Assembly (NCBI GenBank): GCA_963766175.1
Contig: CAVXZE010000014.1
Span: 302,000 to 365,999, forward strand
Reading direction: 5' to 3'
DNA: 64,000 bases
Source: CAVXZE01 sp963766175
GTDB lineage: Bacteria; Myxococcota_A; UBA9160; UBA6930
Below the pieces are notes generated by a model, which was not told where the DNA came from, searched no databases, and saw only the letters and a list, made by a program, of their open reading frames with translations. This document shows, piece after piece, positions 25,955 to 34,635 of the stretch. A program made the translations under genes and the position numbers. Every line of letters starts with the position of its first letter. Position 1 is the stretch's first letter.

Positions 25955-26208
25955 AGGCCAGGGGCTTCGCTTCGGGATCGGCGCTGCCGGATGGCCTCCA
26001 TCATCTCATCGACAGCCTCTTCTAGATCGGGACGTGGTGTCCCGATCGCCTTCAGGAAGCCCGACGACCACGCGGACCGATCCTCCAGCGCCTGCTCGAC
26101 CGCCTCGATGATCAACTGGCTTCGCGTGATGCCCAGCGCAGCGGCTCTTTCATCCAGCGCATCGATGAGATCTTCGGGGAGGCGGATGCTGGTGGTGTTC
26201 TTGGCCAT
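25951..26208 (-). CDS. Ribbon-helix-helix antitoxin (VapB-like)
   Basis: 85 residues from the ATG at 26208; upstream in-frame sequence has no family pattern. The N-terminus TTSIRLPEDLIDALDERAAA then LGITRSQLIIEAVEQAL is a ribbon-helix-helix DNA-binding domain of the CopG type. The acidic C-terminal helix (DLEEAVDEMMEAI) would mask the VapC active site. It is the first gene of the pair and overlaps vapC by 4 bp. Just upstream, TACGAACGTA (TACG/CGTA arms) near a TACAAT box could be the autoregulatory operator. Confidence 0.9.
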   Translation of the reverse strand: MAKNTTSIRLPEDLIDALDERAAALGITRSQLIIEAVEQALEDRSAWSSGFLKAIGTPRPDLEEAVDEMMEAIRQRRSRSEAPGL

Positions 26209-26521
26209 GGCTAGGATTGTACTACGTTCGTATTGCGTTGACGACCCAGGGTTCCGCGGGCGGACGGGGCCTGCCCGTCGTGCGCGTGCAAGAGGCGGCC
26301 GGGACGGATAGACGACGCAACGGTCTTCGAAGTACGACAACCGCTCCTTTGCGGCGATTCCCCCGGGGATCACGTGCCCGGGCCGCAGGTGCCGCATCTT
26401 CCCGAGCGCAAGGTCCGGCTCCGGCTACCGAGGCGCGTCAGGTCTCCGTGCACCTGCGCTCGTCGGCCGAGTTGAGGGTCACGTTCATGCCCAAGTCCTG
26501 GTTGCGGACCCGGAGGTCGCA

Positions 26522-27345
26522 ATGGTTGGTAGAATCGAACATTGGGAAGCAAAGACATCACCCGCTTGATCACCGCTTCCGGCATGGGTGAGGCCCCGTA
26601 CAGGAGTCGGCGCAAGGAAGAGAGGTCGTACCGCTCCACGCTGGGATGGTTTACCAGCATGTTGATCATCGTCGGCACCAAGAGCGCGCAGGACACGTGT
26701 TTTTCCTCGACGGCACGGAACGTCGCCTCGGGATCAAAGACCGGAATGAAGCAGTTGCGCGCGCCGAGGGTGGCCGCTGCAAAGGTCATCGCGCCGTCCG
26801 CCAGGTGGAACATCGGTGCAGCGTGGAGGAAGACGTCTTCGGGCCGCCATTCCAGCGGACCGATGATGTGGAGCGCATTCACGGTGAGATTACGATGCGA
26901 GAGCATGACGCCCCTGGAGCGGCCTGTAGTCCCGCCCGTGTAGAAGAGGCCCGCCAGGTCGTCTCCCGTCCGGTCCGCATCCGGCGCAGGCGCGTGGACC
27001 TGCACGAGACCCTCGTACGATATGGAGCCCTCGGGTGCGGGCTCGTCACCCACGTTCACGATCTTCTCGAGGGACCCGAGCTGTCCTCTGATCTGGGCCA
27101 CCGTTTCCAGAAAGCGATTCTCTACCAGGAGTACCCGAGTTCCTGAATCTTCAAGCCAGAAGGCGATCTCGGGGGGAGCGAGCCGCGTGTTCACTGGTAC
27201 GAAGACGCCCCCTGCCCAGGCGACGGCGAAGAAGTATTCGAAGTAATCATCGCTGTTGAGTGCGAGCATCGCGACGCGGTCTCCAGACTCGATTCCGAGG
27301 CCGCGCAACCCGGCGGCAAGGCGTGAAATCCTGTTTTTCAGCTCA
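26522..27345 (-). pseudogene. Acyl-CoA ligase (AMP-binding enzyme), truncated at both ends
   Basis: The recognisable part covers the N-terminal large domain of an acyl/aryl-CoA synthetase: LKNRISRLAAGLRGLGIESG, the adenylate-binding loop LFYTGGTTGRSRGVMLSH (P-loop) and FHLADG, up to LPNVRFYQ. The A5 motif (YGMTE), the hinge and the C-terminal domain are missing; after 26522 the sequence is unrelated. The 5' end also breaks off near 27345. About 468 bp of it (26841-27308) is repeated almost identically at 44454-44922. No activity is expected, since the substrate pocket and lid are incomplete. Confidence 0.85.
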
Positions 27346-27460
27346 GCTTCGCGGTGCGCTCGGCGAAGGGCAGTAGCCGCAAGGCCTGTCGGAGAACCTC
27401 GGATCGCTGACCGGTTTGCGGAGATGCCTTCGGGCCAGAATGACCTTATTGACCCGCACA

Positions 27461-27483
27461 GCCAAAACGGGCGTAGTTTTGGC
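27461..27483. promoter_or_regulatory. Perfect inverted repeat upstream of ubiD
   Basis: GCCAAAAC and GTTTTGGC are exact arms around a 7-base loop, 100 bp before the ubiD start. There is no following T-run, so it is more likely an operator for a regulator outside the window than a terminator. The surrounding 240 bp (27346-27583) contain no gene. Confidence 0.45.
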
Positions 27484-27583
27484 TTAGCCGTGGAATGTTC
27501 TGAAGTGCAGCACGTCGAGGGTTCGAGCTACAATGAGATCAGAAGAATCAGCGTGATGGGAAGTCAACCATGGAGTGCGAGCG

Positions 27584-29083
27584 ATGCCGGTCTATGACGA
27601 TCTAAGGGAATTCATGGCGATGCTGGAAGAAGAGGCCCAGCTGGTGCGGGTAACCCGTGAGGTGGATCCCATTCTAGAGGTCAACGCCATCGTGGACAGG
27701 CTGGCTCGGAAAGCAGGACCGGCCGTTCTTTTCGAGAAGGTAAAGGGGTCGGACATGCCGGTGCTGGGCAATCTATTCGGCAGCCACCAGCGAGTGGCGT
27801 GGACCCTGGGAGCCGAGGACTTCTATACCCAGGCCCGACAGAAGATAGCCGAGGCCTTCGCTGCCCCAGATGGCGATGGTGACCCGGAGGTGGAAAGCGA
27901 TATCAGGAAATCCTTCATTCATGCGCCTGTGGCGGATAGGGTCCTGATTTTTCGGAATGCTCTCAAGACACGACCGGTAGAAGTGAGCCAGGCACCATGC
28001 AAGGAGGTCGCCTATGAAGGGGATGACGTAGACATCAACATGTTTCCCTTGACCAAGCTCTGGCCCCAGGACGGGGAGAGGTTCATCACCATGCCGGTGG
28101 TGATCACCAGAGACCCAGAGACCGGAGAGATCAACGCGGGAACGTACCGGATGATGTACCTGGACAGGAACAAGACCTGCATGCACTGGCTGCCGAAGAA
28201 GCACGGCAATATCCACTGCCAGAAGGCCGAGAAGATGGGCCAGGATCTGCCGGTGGTGGTGGCCGTGGGATGCGACCCCGCATTGCAGCTGTCGGGGTGC
28301 TTTCCGCTTCCCTATCCGATGGACGAGTTCATCATGACAGGCCTGCTGAAGGGCCGAGGAGTCAAGGTGGTCAAGGCGGACCTCTCCGACCTCCCGGTTC
28401 CCGCGGGAGCGGAGGTCGTCCTCGAAGGTGTCGTGAGGGCCGGCGTCCGTGCCAGCGAGGGGCCATTCGGGGAGTTCCACGGATACTATTCTCCTCCGAA
28501 ACAGACGCATGTGTTCGAAATACAGAGAATCACGACTCGAAGGAATCCAATCTGGCACATGGCGACCACTGGACGACCGTTCACCGAGATCCATTACATG
28601 TCCAAGGCTGCCGAGAGGTTGGGCATGGCCGGCCAGGCAGCTGGACCGTCTGAGATCGTCGACATGAACATGGCCAAGGAAGGTGCCTCCCTTTACCTGA
28701 TGATCGTTTCCATCAAGAAGGAGCGTCCCTATCAGGCCAGAGAAATCATCGAGAACATCTGGAAGGGGAAGGGCCAGACGGAGTTCATTTCCAATGTGAT
28801 CGTAGTGGACGACGACATTGACGTGAACAACATTTCAGAAGTGATGTGGGCCTTCTCCATGAATGCGCGAGCCGATCAGGACCTATTGATATCCGATAGG
28901 CGAGAACAGGATCTGGAACATCCTGGACTTTCTCCCCGAGGCGAGGGCGCCCGCCTCGGTATCGATGCCACGCGCAAGTGGAAGGAGGAAAACTACTCTC
29001 GCGAGAGGCCAGACATCATAACCATGGAGGAGAAGGTCCTGCACAGGGTGCTCGAGCGCTGGGAAAGCGACGGCCTTGGCTGA
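27584..29083 (+). CDS. ubiD: UbiD family (de)carboxylase
   Basis: 499 residues from the ATG at 27584, preceded by TGGAG at 8 bp; a GTG three codons upstream is less likely. UbiD enzymes use prenylated FMN to carboxylate or decarboxylate aromatic and unsaturated acids. Landmarks: LREFMAMLEEEAQLVRVTRE at the N-terminus, TAG-free middle region with NAGTYRMMYLDRNKTCMHW, VVAVGCDPALQLSG, and the C-terminal IVVDDDIDVNNISEVMWA, which is characteristic. The very next gene encodes UbiX, which makes the cofactor, and the pair overlaps. Codon use (AGG/AGA Arg, AAG/ATA) and base composition differ from flanking genes, suggesting transfer. The substrate is unknown; ubiquinone synthesis is less likely than catabolism given the neighbouring bicupin. 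Confidence 0.93.
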   Translation: MPVYDDLREFMAMLEEEAQLVRVTREVDPILEVNAIVDRLARKAGPAVLFEKVKGSDMPVLGNLFGSHQRVAWTLGAEDFYTQARQKIAEAFAAPDGDGDPEVESDIRKSFIHAPVADRVLIFRNALKTRPVEVSQAPCKEVAYEGDDVDINMFPLTKLWPQDGERFITMPVVITRDPETGEINAGTYRMMYLDRNKTCMHWLPKKHGNIHCQKAEKMGQDLPVVVAVGCDPALQLSGCFPLPYPMDEFIMTGLLKGRGVKVVKADLSDLPVPAGAEVVLEGVVRAGVRASEGPFGEFHGYYSPPKQTHVFEIQRITTRRNPIWHMATTGRPFTEIHYMSKAAERLGMAGQAAGPSEIVDMNMAKEGASLYLMIVSIKKERPYQAREIIENIWKGKGQTEFISNVIVVDDDIDVNNISEVMWAFSMNARADQDLLISDRREQDLEHPGLSPRGEGARLGIDATRKWKEENYSRERPDIITMEEKVLHRVLERWESDGLG

Positions 29084-29684
29084 CAAACGCGGGGTGAAAG
29101 AATCCGGATCGAATCGAATCATCATCGGGATCACAGGGGCCAGCGGTGCGTTCTATGGCATGAGAACGCTCAGCTTGCTCAGGGAGAAGGGATTCGAGAC
29201 CCATCTCGTCCTTTCGAAGGCAGGAAAGAAGGTCCTCGAACTAGAGACGGACTGCACAGCCCGCGATGTGGAGGCGATGGCCAGCCATGCCTATGACGCC
29301 AACGATCTCGGTGCACCTATCGCGAGCGGGTCGTTCCTGACCGACGGTATGATCATCGCCCCCTGTACCATGAAAACCCTGTCTGCGGTCGCCAACTCGT
29401 ATGCGAGCAACCTGGTCGAACGGGCCGCAGATGTGGCGCTCAAGGAAAAGCGGAAGCTGGTTCTCGTGGTCAGAGAGACACCGCTTCACAAGGGACATCT
29501 CAGGTTGATGACCCTTGCGGCAGACATGGGCGCATGCATTTTGCCACCAATTCCTGCCTTCTATCACAAACCGGCCACCATCGATGATATCATCGACCAG
29601 ACGGTGGGAAAGATATTTGACCAACTCGGAATCGAACATGATCTCTTCAAGCGCTGGGGAGAACACGGGGATCTCGAGAGATAA
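29076..29684 (+). CDS. ubiX: UbiX flavin prenyltransferase
   Basis: About 202 residues. UbiX attaches a dimethylallyl group to FMN, giving prFMN for UbiD. Family landmarks are visible: IIIGITGASGAFYGMRTLSL (flavin-binding GASG), HLVLSKAGKK, GSFLTDGMIIAPCTMKTLSA (the APCSMKT-type phosphate-binding loop), VLVVRETPLHKGHL and the C-terminal IDDIIDQTVGKIFDQLGI. The frame begins with TTG at 29076, overlapping the ubiD stop by 8 bp; a GTG at 29094 would remove six residues before the first strand. Tight coupling to ubiD shows the two act together. Confidence 0.93.
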   Translation: MADKRGVKESGSNRIIIGITGASGAFYGMRTLSLLREKGFETHLVLSKAGKKVLELETDCTARDVEAMASHAYDANDLGAPIASGSFLTDGMIIAPCTMKTLSAVANSYASNLVERAADVALKEKRKLVLVVRETPLHKGHLRLMTLAADMGACILPPIPAFYHKPATIDDIIDQTVGKIFDQLGIEHDLFKRWGEHGDLER

Positions 29685-29764
29685 GAGATGAAATGAAATT
29701 CGACGAGCAGTCGAGTTTCGGATTCGCTGATGGCGGCCGCAGTTCAACTTGCCGAGGGATGTAA

Positions 29765-30694
29765 ATGGTCCAAGCGAAGCTGAAGGAAAATGTGGTGTCG
29801 GGTGTCCAATGGCAGGATGAACTTCCCTATCATATCTCCAAGATCGGTCCGCCGTTTGACAAATGGCCGATCCTGATGGACCACTCAAGGGTACCAGGCA
29901 ACGATTCGGTCTGGGCCTTCTATAACTTCGTCAATGTTCCGCAAAGGGTCGTACTTCCGGAACCACTACAGTATGCAGCCCCCCACAGGCATCCGGCAGG
30001 TATGGACGAGCTATATCTCATCGTCGGTTCAGAGGGGGCGGTAACCGTTGAAGTGCAACTTGATCATCAGATTTTCGAGGTATCCTCTCCGGGAGCAGTC
30101 TATATCCCCTCCGGTGTTACCCACGGTATATGTCCGATAGCCTTTGAAAAAGACGCCAAAGGCGGTGTGATTGCAGTCTGTAATCACAGCACCTACACAT
30201 GTGAACCACCCGCGAATATTCAAGCCGAAAGAGTGGGCTCGGCTCTCCATCCGAACATCAACAGAGAGGTGCGGATGATCGACGAGCTGATCTATCATCG
30301 GTCGAATTTCCCGGTAAAATGGCCGATCATCATGGACAGCACTATCTGTTCTGCTTCCAAGATGTGGGCATTCTATGCCTATCTCCCTCAAACACCCGAG
30401 AACACAAGCATCAGACCCGAAGATACGCTCTGGGCTGATCCACACAGACATCCTCCTGGTACGGATGAACTCTACTGTGTTGTGGGGGAGGATCAGGCCG
30501 TCACTGTGGAAGTCGGTCTTGATGGAGAGAGATATCGGATCGCAAGTCCTGGAGCGGTCTTCATTCCGGCCGGAACGACCCACTACATCAAGCCGGTTGA
30601 TTTCACGCCGGGCAAAGCAGGTGGCATCATTGCGGTGGTTACCAATGGTGCATATGAATGCTCTCCCCCGGAAGCACACGAGTGGGGGGCGTAA
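29765..30694 (+). CDS. Bicupin protein
   Basis: 309 residues made of two similar halves. Each half carries a cupin metal-binding motif with the sequence PHRHPAGMDELYLIVG (first, near residue 77) or PHRHPPGTDELYCVVG (second, near 232). Both are followed by the second motif with PGAVYIPSGVTHGI or PGAVFIPAGTTHYI. The two His of the first motif, a Glu and a His of the second would bind a metal ion in each half. Function is open: oxygenase, isomerase and seed-storage-like proteins share the fold. It follows ubiX by 80 bp with the same base composition and probably belongs to the same transferred unit acting on an aromatic or unsaturated acid. Confidence 0.85.
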   Translation: MVQAKLKENVVSGVQWQDELPYHISKIGPPFDKWPILMDHSRVPGNDSVWAFYNFVNVPQRVVLPEPLQYAAPHRHPAGMDELYLIVGSEGAVTVEVQLDHQIFEVSSPGAVYIPSGVTHGICPIAFEKDAKGGVIAVCNHSTYTCEPPANIQAERVGSALHPNINREVRMIDELIYHRSNFPVKWPIIMDSTICSASKMWAFYAYLPQTPENTSIRPEDTLWADPHRHPPGTDELYCVVGEDQAVTVEVGLDGERYRIASPGAVFIPAGTTHYIKPVDFTPGKAGGIIAVVTNGAYECSPPEAHEWGA

Positions 30695-30781
30695 GGAAAA
30701 CAAGCTGCGTTCTGACGCAGCGTCCAAGTACGGGCATCGTCAGACAAGGAAGCGATGGGGGCAAAAGGCCCATTCCGGGGA
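30686..30781. repeat. 96-bp direct repeat, copy 1 (left of the CrtI-like gene)
   Basis: Almost identical to 32364-32458 in direct orientation. It includes a stem-loop, GCTGCGTTCTGACGCAGC, with 7-bp arms. It lies between the bicupin stop and the stop of the CrtI-like gene. The right copy continues into a small open frame (see 32455-32631), so this copy may be a duplicated 5' fragment of that gene. Confidence 0.8.
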
Positions 30782-30787
30782 CTCGGG

Positions 30788-32260
30788 TCAGAAGGCCGCT
30801 TGGCGGATCCGGTGCTCCCTCTCCACGAGCTCGGCCAGGTTGACTCCCGAGTCGGCGGCCTGGTGGGTGCCGCAGCCGTAGCCTCCGGCGTCGCAGCCCA
30901 CGTAGTAGAGGCCGCGCAGCGGAGCCGCGGCCGAGGGCTTGTGCCGGCCGCACTGACCGACGGTCTGGGCCAGGCCGATGCACTCACCACCCTGCCCGGG
31001 TACCACGGCGTCGCGGGTGAGACTCGAGACCTGCTGGGTGCCGTAGCGGATCTGGCGCTGCACGCAGTCTTCGAGGCCCGGCCACAGCCGCTTGATCGTC
31101 TCGTCCAGGCGCTGCCACAGGGCCTCGGCGTGGGGGAACTCGGGATCGGAGGAGCACAGGGTCCCCGCAACGACGCACTGCTTGCCTTCCGGGGCCAGGG
31201 TCGGATCGTAGAAGGACGGCACTGTATTGAAGACCAGTACGTCGTCGGGCAGCCATCCGGACTTCATCTCAGCGAACCGGTCGCTGTCGAGGACGCTCTC
31301 GTCCGAGAAGGCGATGTACATGCCGTGCTCGAAGAAGGGGCGGTCGAGGAAGTAGCGGATTCCCATGATGCCCCACGAGGGAACCAGTCCCCGCACGTAG
31401 CTCAGGTAGCTGCGGTCGAAGTGCTCCTCTCCCACCAGGCGCAGAGCCGTGGGCTGGATGCCCGCGTTGCTCACCACGATGGGCGCCTCGAAGTAGCCGT
31501 CCGGAGTGTCGATCCCGGTCACGGCTCCGTCCTCCACTCGGATCCGCTCGACGCGCGTACCCAGCAGCACCCGGCCACCGTAGCGCTCGACACCCTGGCA
31601 GAAGACCTCGGCCATGCGTCCGAAGCCGCCGCTGTGGTAGCGGCCGGCCCCGCCCAGGCCGAAGTCCTGCATGGTTCGAATCATCTCCGAGGCGGCCACG
31701 AGATCGATCGGGACGACGAAGACGATGTTCGACTGCATGGCGAAGTAGGCCAGGAGGGACTGTGGCAGGCGGTAGCGCGCCAGGAATTCGGAGAAGCTCA
31801 CGTCGTCGAGCTTCTCGAGATCCGCTGGTGTCATGGCGGAGATCTCGGTAAACAGGCGCGCCGTCTCCGGAAGATCGGCCGGCTGCAAACCCAGCATCTG
31901 AAAGGCGGCCTGGCTGGTCTCGGCCTCTGGCACCGCCGACCCCACGACACGCCGGTACTCCGTGTCGTCGCCGCCCCGATACATCAGGACCGAGCTCCGC
32001 TTGGGCGTCAGGATCTCCACCTGGTCCGCCATCTCGAGCTCGTCGAGCACGCGGGCGAACTGCGAATTGAGGCTCGGTCCTCCGACGATCGGCCACAGGT
32101 CGTAACGAAAACCCCGGTCGCCTGCGACCATGGCCTTGCCACCGGGGCTCGTGTTCTTGTCCACCAGCAGGGTCCGAAGGCCGCGGCGCGCGAGCAGGGT
32201 CGCGCAGGTGGCTCCCCCGATCCCCGCACCGATCACGATCACGTCGTACTTCTCGGACAC
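30788..32260 (-). CDS. FAD-dependent phytoene desaturase-like (CrtI family) oxidoreductase
   Basis: 490 residues from the GTG at 32258-32260, 8 bp after GGAGGA; upstream in-frame ATG lies in unrelated repeat sequence. The dinucleotide-binding motif VIVIGAGIGGATCATLLARR is at residues 6-25, followed by PGGKAMVAGDRGFRYDLWP. The C-terminal half carries the FAD-closing pattern LRGLYYVGCDAGGYGCGTHQ, matching CrtI-like amine-oxidase-superfamily enzymes. Such enzymes desaturate, saturate or isomerise carotenoids and retinoids, or act on other polyenes. No crt cluster is nearby, so substrate is unassigned. The gene lies exactly between two direct repeats of about 95 bp, as if inserted or duplicated as a cassette. 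Confidence 0.88.
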   Translation of the reverse strand: MSEKYDVIVIGAGIGGATCATLLARRGLRTLLVDKNTSPGGKAMVAGDRGFRYDLWPIVGGPSLNSQFARVLDELEMADQVEILTPKRSSVLMYRGGDDTEYRRVVGSAVPEAETSQAAFQMLGLQPADLPETARLFTEISAMTPADLEKLDDVSFSEFLARYRLPQSLLAYFAMQSNIVFVVPIDLVAASEMIRTMQDFGLGGAGRYHSGGFGRMAEVFCQGVERYGGRVLLGTRVERIRVEDGAVTGIDTPDGYFEAPIVVSNAGIQPTALRLVGEEHFDRSYLSYVRGLVPSWGIMGIRYFLDRPFFEHGMYIAFSDESVLDSDRFAEMKSGWLPDDVLVFNTVPSFYDPTLAPEGKQCVVAGTLCSSDPEFPHAEALWQRLDETIKRLWPGLEDCVQRQIRYGTQQVSSLTRDAVVPGQGGECIGLAQTVGQCGRHKPSAAAPLRGLYYVGCDAGGYGCGTHQAADSGVNLAELVEREHRIRQAAF

Positions 32261-32363
32261 TGGCTCCTCCTCCCCGCGCCTACCGGTGTCGAACTGTCGT
32301 CGCCGGGGTTGGGCTGAGTCGGGTGGTACCGGGTGAGGCGGTCTCCCGCAAGCACCGGCTCTT

Positions 32364-32458
32364 GGGCGTGAGGAAAACAAGCTGCGTTCTGACGCAGCGT
32401 CCAAGTACAGGCATCGTCAGACAAGGAAGCGATGCGGGCAAAAGGCCCATTCCGGGGC
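32364..32458. repeat. 95-bp direct repeat, copy 2 (right of the CrtI-like gene)
   Basis: Partner of 30686-30781 with few differences, and the same GCTGCGT/ACGCAGC hairpin. It runs directly into the small open frame ending at 32631, so this copy is probably the original 5' context and the left copy the duplicate. Confidence 0.8.
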
Positions 32459-32631
32459 CACCGAGGGAAAACTGCAACGCCTGGAAGCACGGACGGTACT
32501 CCGCAGCGGCGGTCTCCGATCATCGCGGGCTCCGCGTGCTTCTCCGGGAGCTCCGAGATGGGCTTCAGGAGGTTGTCGAGCTGTCGGATCAGACCGTTCC
32601 CAGGACTCAAATCCAATCCAACGAGGAGTAG
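32455..32631 (+). pseudogene. Partial small gene of the 'GNxNAxKHGxYS' type
   Basis: The open frame contains NCNAWKHGRYSAAAVSDHRG then LRVLLRELRDGL. The G-N-xN-A-x-K-H-G-x-Y-S pattern with a basic helix is common in small proteins of plasmids and integrative elements; I do not know their function. The frame is open back into the direct repeat but without a credible start and ribosome site, so it is treated as a fragment. It ends at a TAG at 32629-32631 shortly before an IS. Confidence 0.45.
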
Positions 32632-32670
32632 AACATGGCAGGAGTAAAGGCGAGATCCCGGATCACCGCG

Positions 32671-33914
32671 CTGCTGCATCTCAGGGCATTCTGCACTCCG
32701 CCCGATGCAATTGCGACGCACCGAAATCATGCCCTCCTGCGCAGACTCCGCAGGTCGCCATCCGGTTCGCCTTCATTCGCTCCTGGCGCACCCTCACACG
32801 CGCGGCGGAAAGATCGATGACCACCGCGTCCCCATGGCCGAAGTACATCTCATCAGGCGTCTGACCATTGAATGCCGCATGGGGAATCGTCTCATTGTGC
32901 GCTCTCACGTAGAACGCGATGAGGCGCCGTAGCGTTGCCGTATCGTCCAGGTTGTGCAGATACAACCATGCGTGCCTCAAGGATCGCCAGAAGGCCTCGA
33001 TCATGGAGTTGGAGAAGCTCCCTTCCACCTGTGCCAGGACACGCCTCAACCCCTCGCGGTCGAGCAGATCGTTGACATTCCCGTTCACATTCTCCGTACC
33101 CGAGTCAGCCATCACGGTGGTCTCGACCGGACGCGTGCCCAGGCGACGACCGGCCTCCAAGAGAATCCGGCATGTCCCACCGGCCCCCAGCCGCTCCTCT
33201 AGGGTCCACGCCAGGATCCGCCGCGAGAAGCTGTCGATCACCGCGTGGAGGTAGACCCTGGTGCCATCGAGCAACTTGATGATGGTGACGTCAATGTGCC
33301 ACAGCTCGTTCGGGGCCTCGGCACGGATGCCCACCTTGGGCTTGGCTGGATACAGACGGCGGCGCGGCCTTCGCCACCCGCCCTCTCGCGCCAGCCGAGA
33401 CCACGGCGACGGCGACAGCCGCGCGATCCGCAGTGCCACACGCAGCGGTAGCATCCTACTCGCTCGCTCGATCGCCCGAAGCAGTGCTCGTTTCCCGTTG
33501 CCTTCGGGAAGCCTCTCGCGGTCCAGTTGGCGCGCCGATACGCGAAGCACTGCAATCAGCAGGCCGACGATCGCTCCGAGCACAGCCGCTCGATGACGCA
33601 GTTTCTGTATTTCGGCCAGAAGCTCGGCGTTTTCAACTGACAGCAGATCACACGTGACGACGTCAGGAATACCCCGGTGAAACCAGTTTCGAATCGTGGA
33701 CCGAGGGATCTTCAGCTCGGGGAACAGGTCTGGATCGCCGGTCTCGCAGATCATTTCTCGAATGCGGTGGTCGTAGGAGCGTCGAGTGCGGAGGGTCGTC
33801 ATTACGCCCGTATCGGCAGGCCCAACAGCCGCGGCACTCCACAGAAAAGCTCAACGAAGTCAGGGGCGTCGCAACTGCAACGCCTCCACTTCAGAATGTC
33901 CTGAAACGCAGCTG
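32671..33914 (-). mobile_element. rve-type insertion sequence, internally deleted copy 2
   Basis: 1244 bp, the same 204-bp in-frame deletion as the copy at 22275 and nearly the same sequence in its N-terminal half. The transposase frame (32681-33802, 373 aa) keeps the three catalytic positions WHIDVTII, MADSGTEN and NSMIEAFW, unlike copy 1. It differs in scattered residues of the core from copy 1 (for example NVNDLLDREGL against NVDALLNAEGL). Flanks differ from copy 1, so the two insertions are separate events of a deletion derivative. The missing segment lies between the HTH domain and the DDE core, so activity is doubtful. Confidence 0.85.
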
Positions 33915-33939
33915 CGTCTTGACTCGACCAAGAGGAAGA

Positions 33940-33956
33940 GGTATAAAAATTATACC
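33940..33956. promoter_or_regulatory. Perfect palindrome abutting brnT (probable operator)
   Basis: GGTATAA and TTATACC form exact 7-bp arms around AAA, ending one base before the brnT ATG. BrnA antitoxins autorepress their promoter, so this is the likely binding site. The palindrome also covers the ribosome-binding region (AGAGGAAGAGG just upstream), so binding or folding would affect translation as well. Confidence 0.65.
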
Positions 33957-34217
33957 ATGGAGTTCGAGTTTGATCCGGAGAAGAGCAGCGCAAACAGGAA
34001 GAAGCACGGCATCGACTTCGTCAAGGCCCAAGCGCTCTGGGAGGATCCTGGCCTGATCGAAATTCCGGCCCGCACGAGTGACGAACCGCGGTTCGTCATC
34101 ATCGGCCGGATCGGAAGAAGGCATTGGTCGGGAATCATCACATACCGCGGCAATTCCATTCGGATCATCTCGGTGCGCCGCTCCAGGACAGAGGAGATCG
34201 AAATCTATGAAGGCTAA
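33957..34217 (+). CDS. brnT: BrnT family toxin
   Basis: 86 residues. BrnT is a RelE-fold ribonuclease that arrests translation. The family signature is present: EFEFDPEKSSANRKKHGIDF then VKAQALWEDPG, and the C-terminal RIISVRRSRTEEIEIYE (the RxxSxRxAxxxExxxY pattern). The ATG at 33957 directly follows the palindrome. The 3' end overlaps brnA by 11 bp. The toxin-first order is normal for BrnTA. The pair starts 42 bp after an IS end, so the IS may have inserted near its promoter. Confidence 0.95.
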   Translation: MEFEFDPEKSSANRKKHGIDFVKAQALWEDPGLIEIPARTSDEPRFVIIGRIGRRHWSGIITYRGNSIRIISVRRSRTEEIEIYEG

Positions 34218-34437
34218 ACAACTCGACAAGAAGTTCGACAGCGGCGAAGACATCACCAAGTATCTCGAGGTCTCCAAGGCGCATCGACCCGAGCAGGAAC
34301 AGAGGCGAGTAAACGTTGACTTCCCGATCTGGATGATCCAGTCATTAGACAAGGAAGCGAAGCGTCTCGGTGTGCCGCGTCAGTCGATCATCAAGGTCTG
34401 GGTGGCAGAGCGTTTGGAGAAGATGAAGGCTTCGTGA
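34207..34437 (+). CDS. brnA: BrnA-like antitoxin
   Basis: 76 residues from the ATG at 34207 inside the end of brnT. The C-terminal half, RRVNVDFPIWMIQSLDKEAK then RLGVPRQSIIKVWVAERL, is a ribbon-helix-helix DNA-binding domain. The N-terminal segment (KKFDSGEDITKYLEVSKA) is the part that wraps the toxin in BrnTA complexes. It would neutralise BrnT and repress the shared promoter at the palindrome 33940-33956. Close family members vary, but the context makes the identification firm. Confidence 0.92.
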   Translation: MKAKQLDKKFDSGEDITKYLEVSKAHRPEQEQRRVNVDFPIWMIQSLDKEAKRLGVPRQSIIKVWVAERLEKMKAS

Positions 34438-34482
34438 CGTGGAAGTCCCGAGCCGGACGCGATCGATTCGAAGCCGGCGCTG

Positions 34483-34584
34483 CAGGTAGGAGGAAGAACG
34501 GGGGGGTTACGTCCGATAAGGTACAACGTGTCAACTCCCGCGGGGAGTTTGAGCCGATATCCCTACGGCGATGCAACCCCGATG
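34483..34584. repeat. Repeat R, copy 1
   Basis: About 100 bp (from CAGGTAGGAGGAAGAACGGG to GCAACCCCGATGG) recurring at 44924-45023 and partly at 41522-41592 and 37120-37140. It holds a stem-loop TCAACTCCCGCGGGGAGTTTGA. No gene. It lies between brnA and an IS and may be an end of an unidentified mobile element. Confidence 0.7.
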
Positions 34585-34635
34585 GCGGACCGTGGCGCGC
34601 CCACCTGCCGTCTTACAGGGCGCCGCCGTTTCGCC

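Noticed and set aside
30686..30781. Direct repeats around the CrtI-like gene as integron attC sites
   Set aside because: No paired R/L boxes with GTTRRRY/RYYYAAC spacing are visible and no integron integrase is present.
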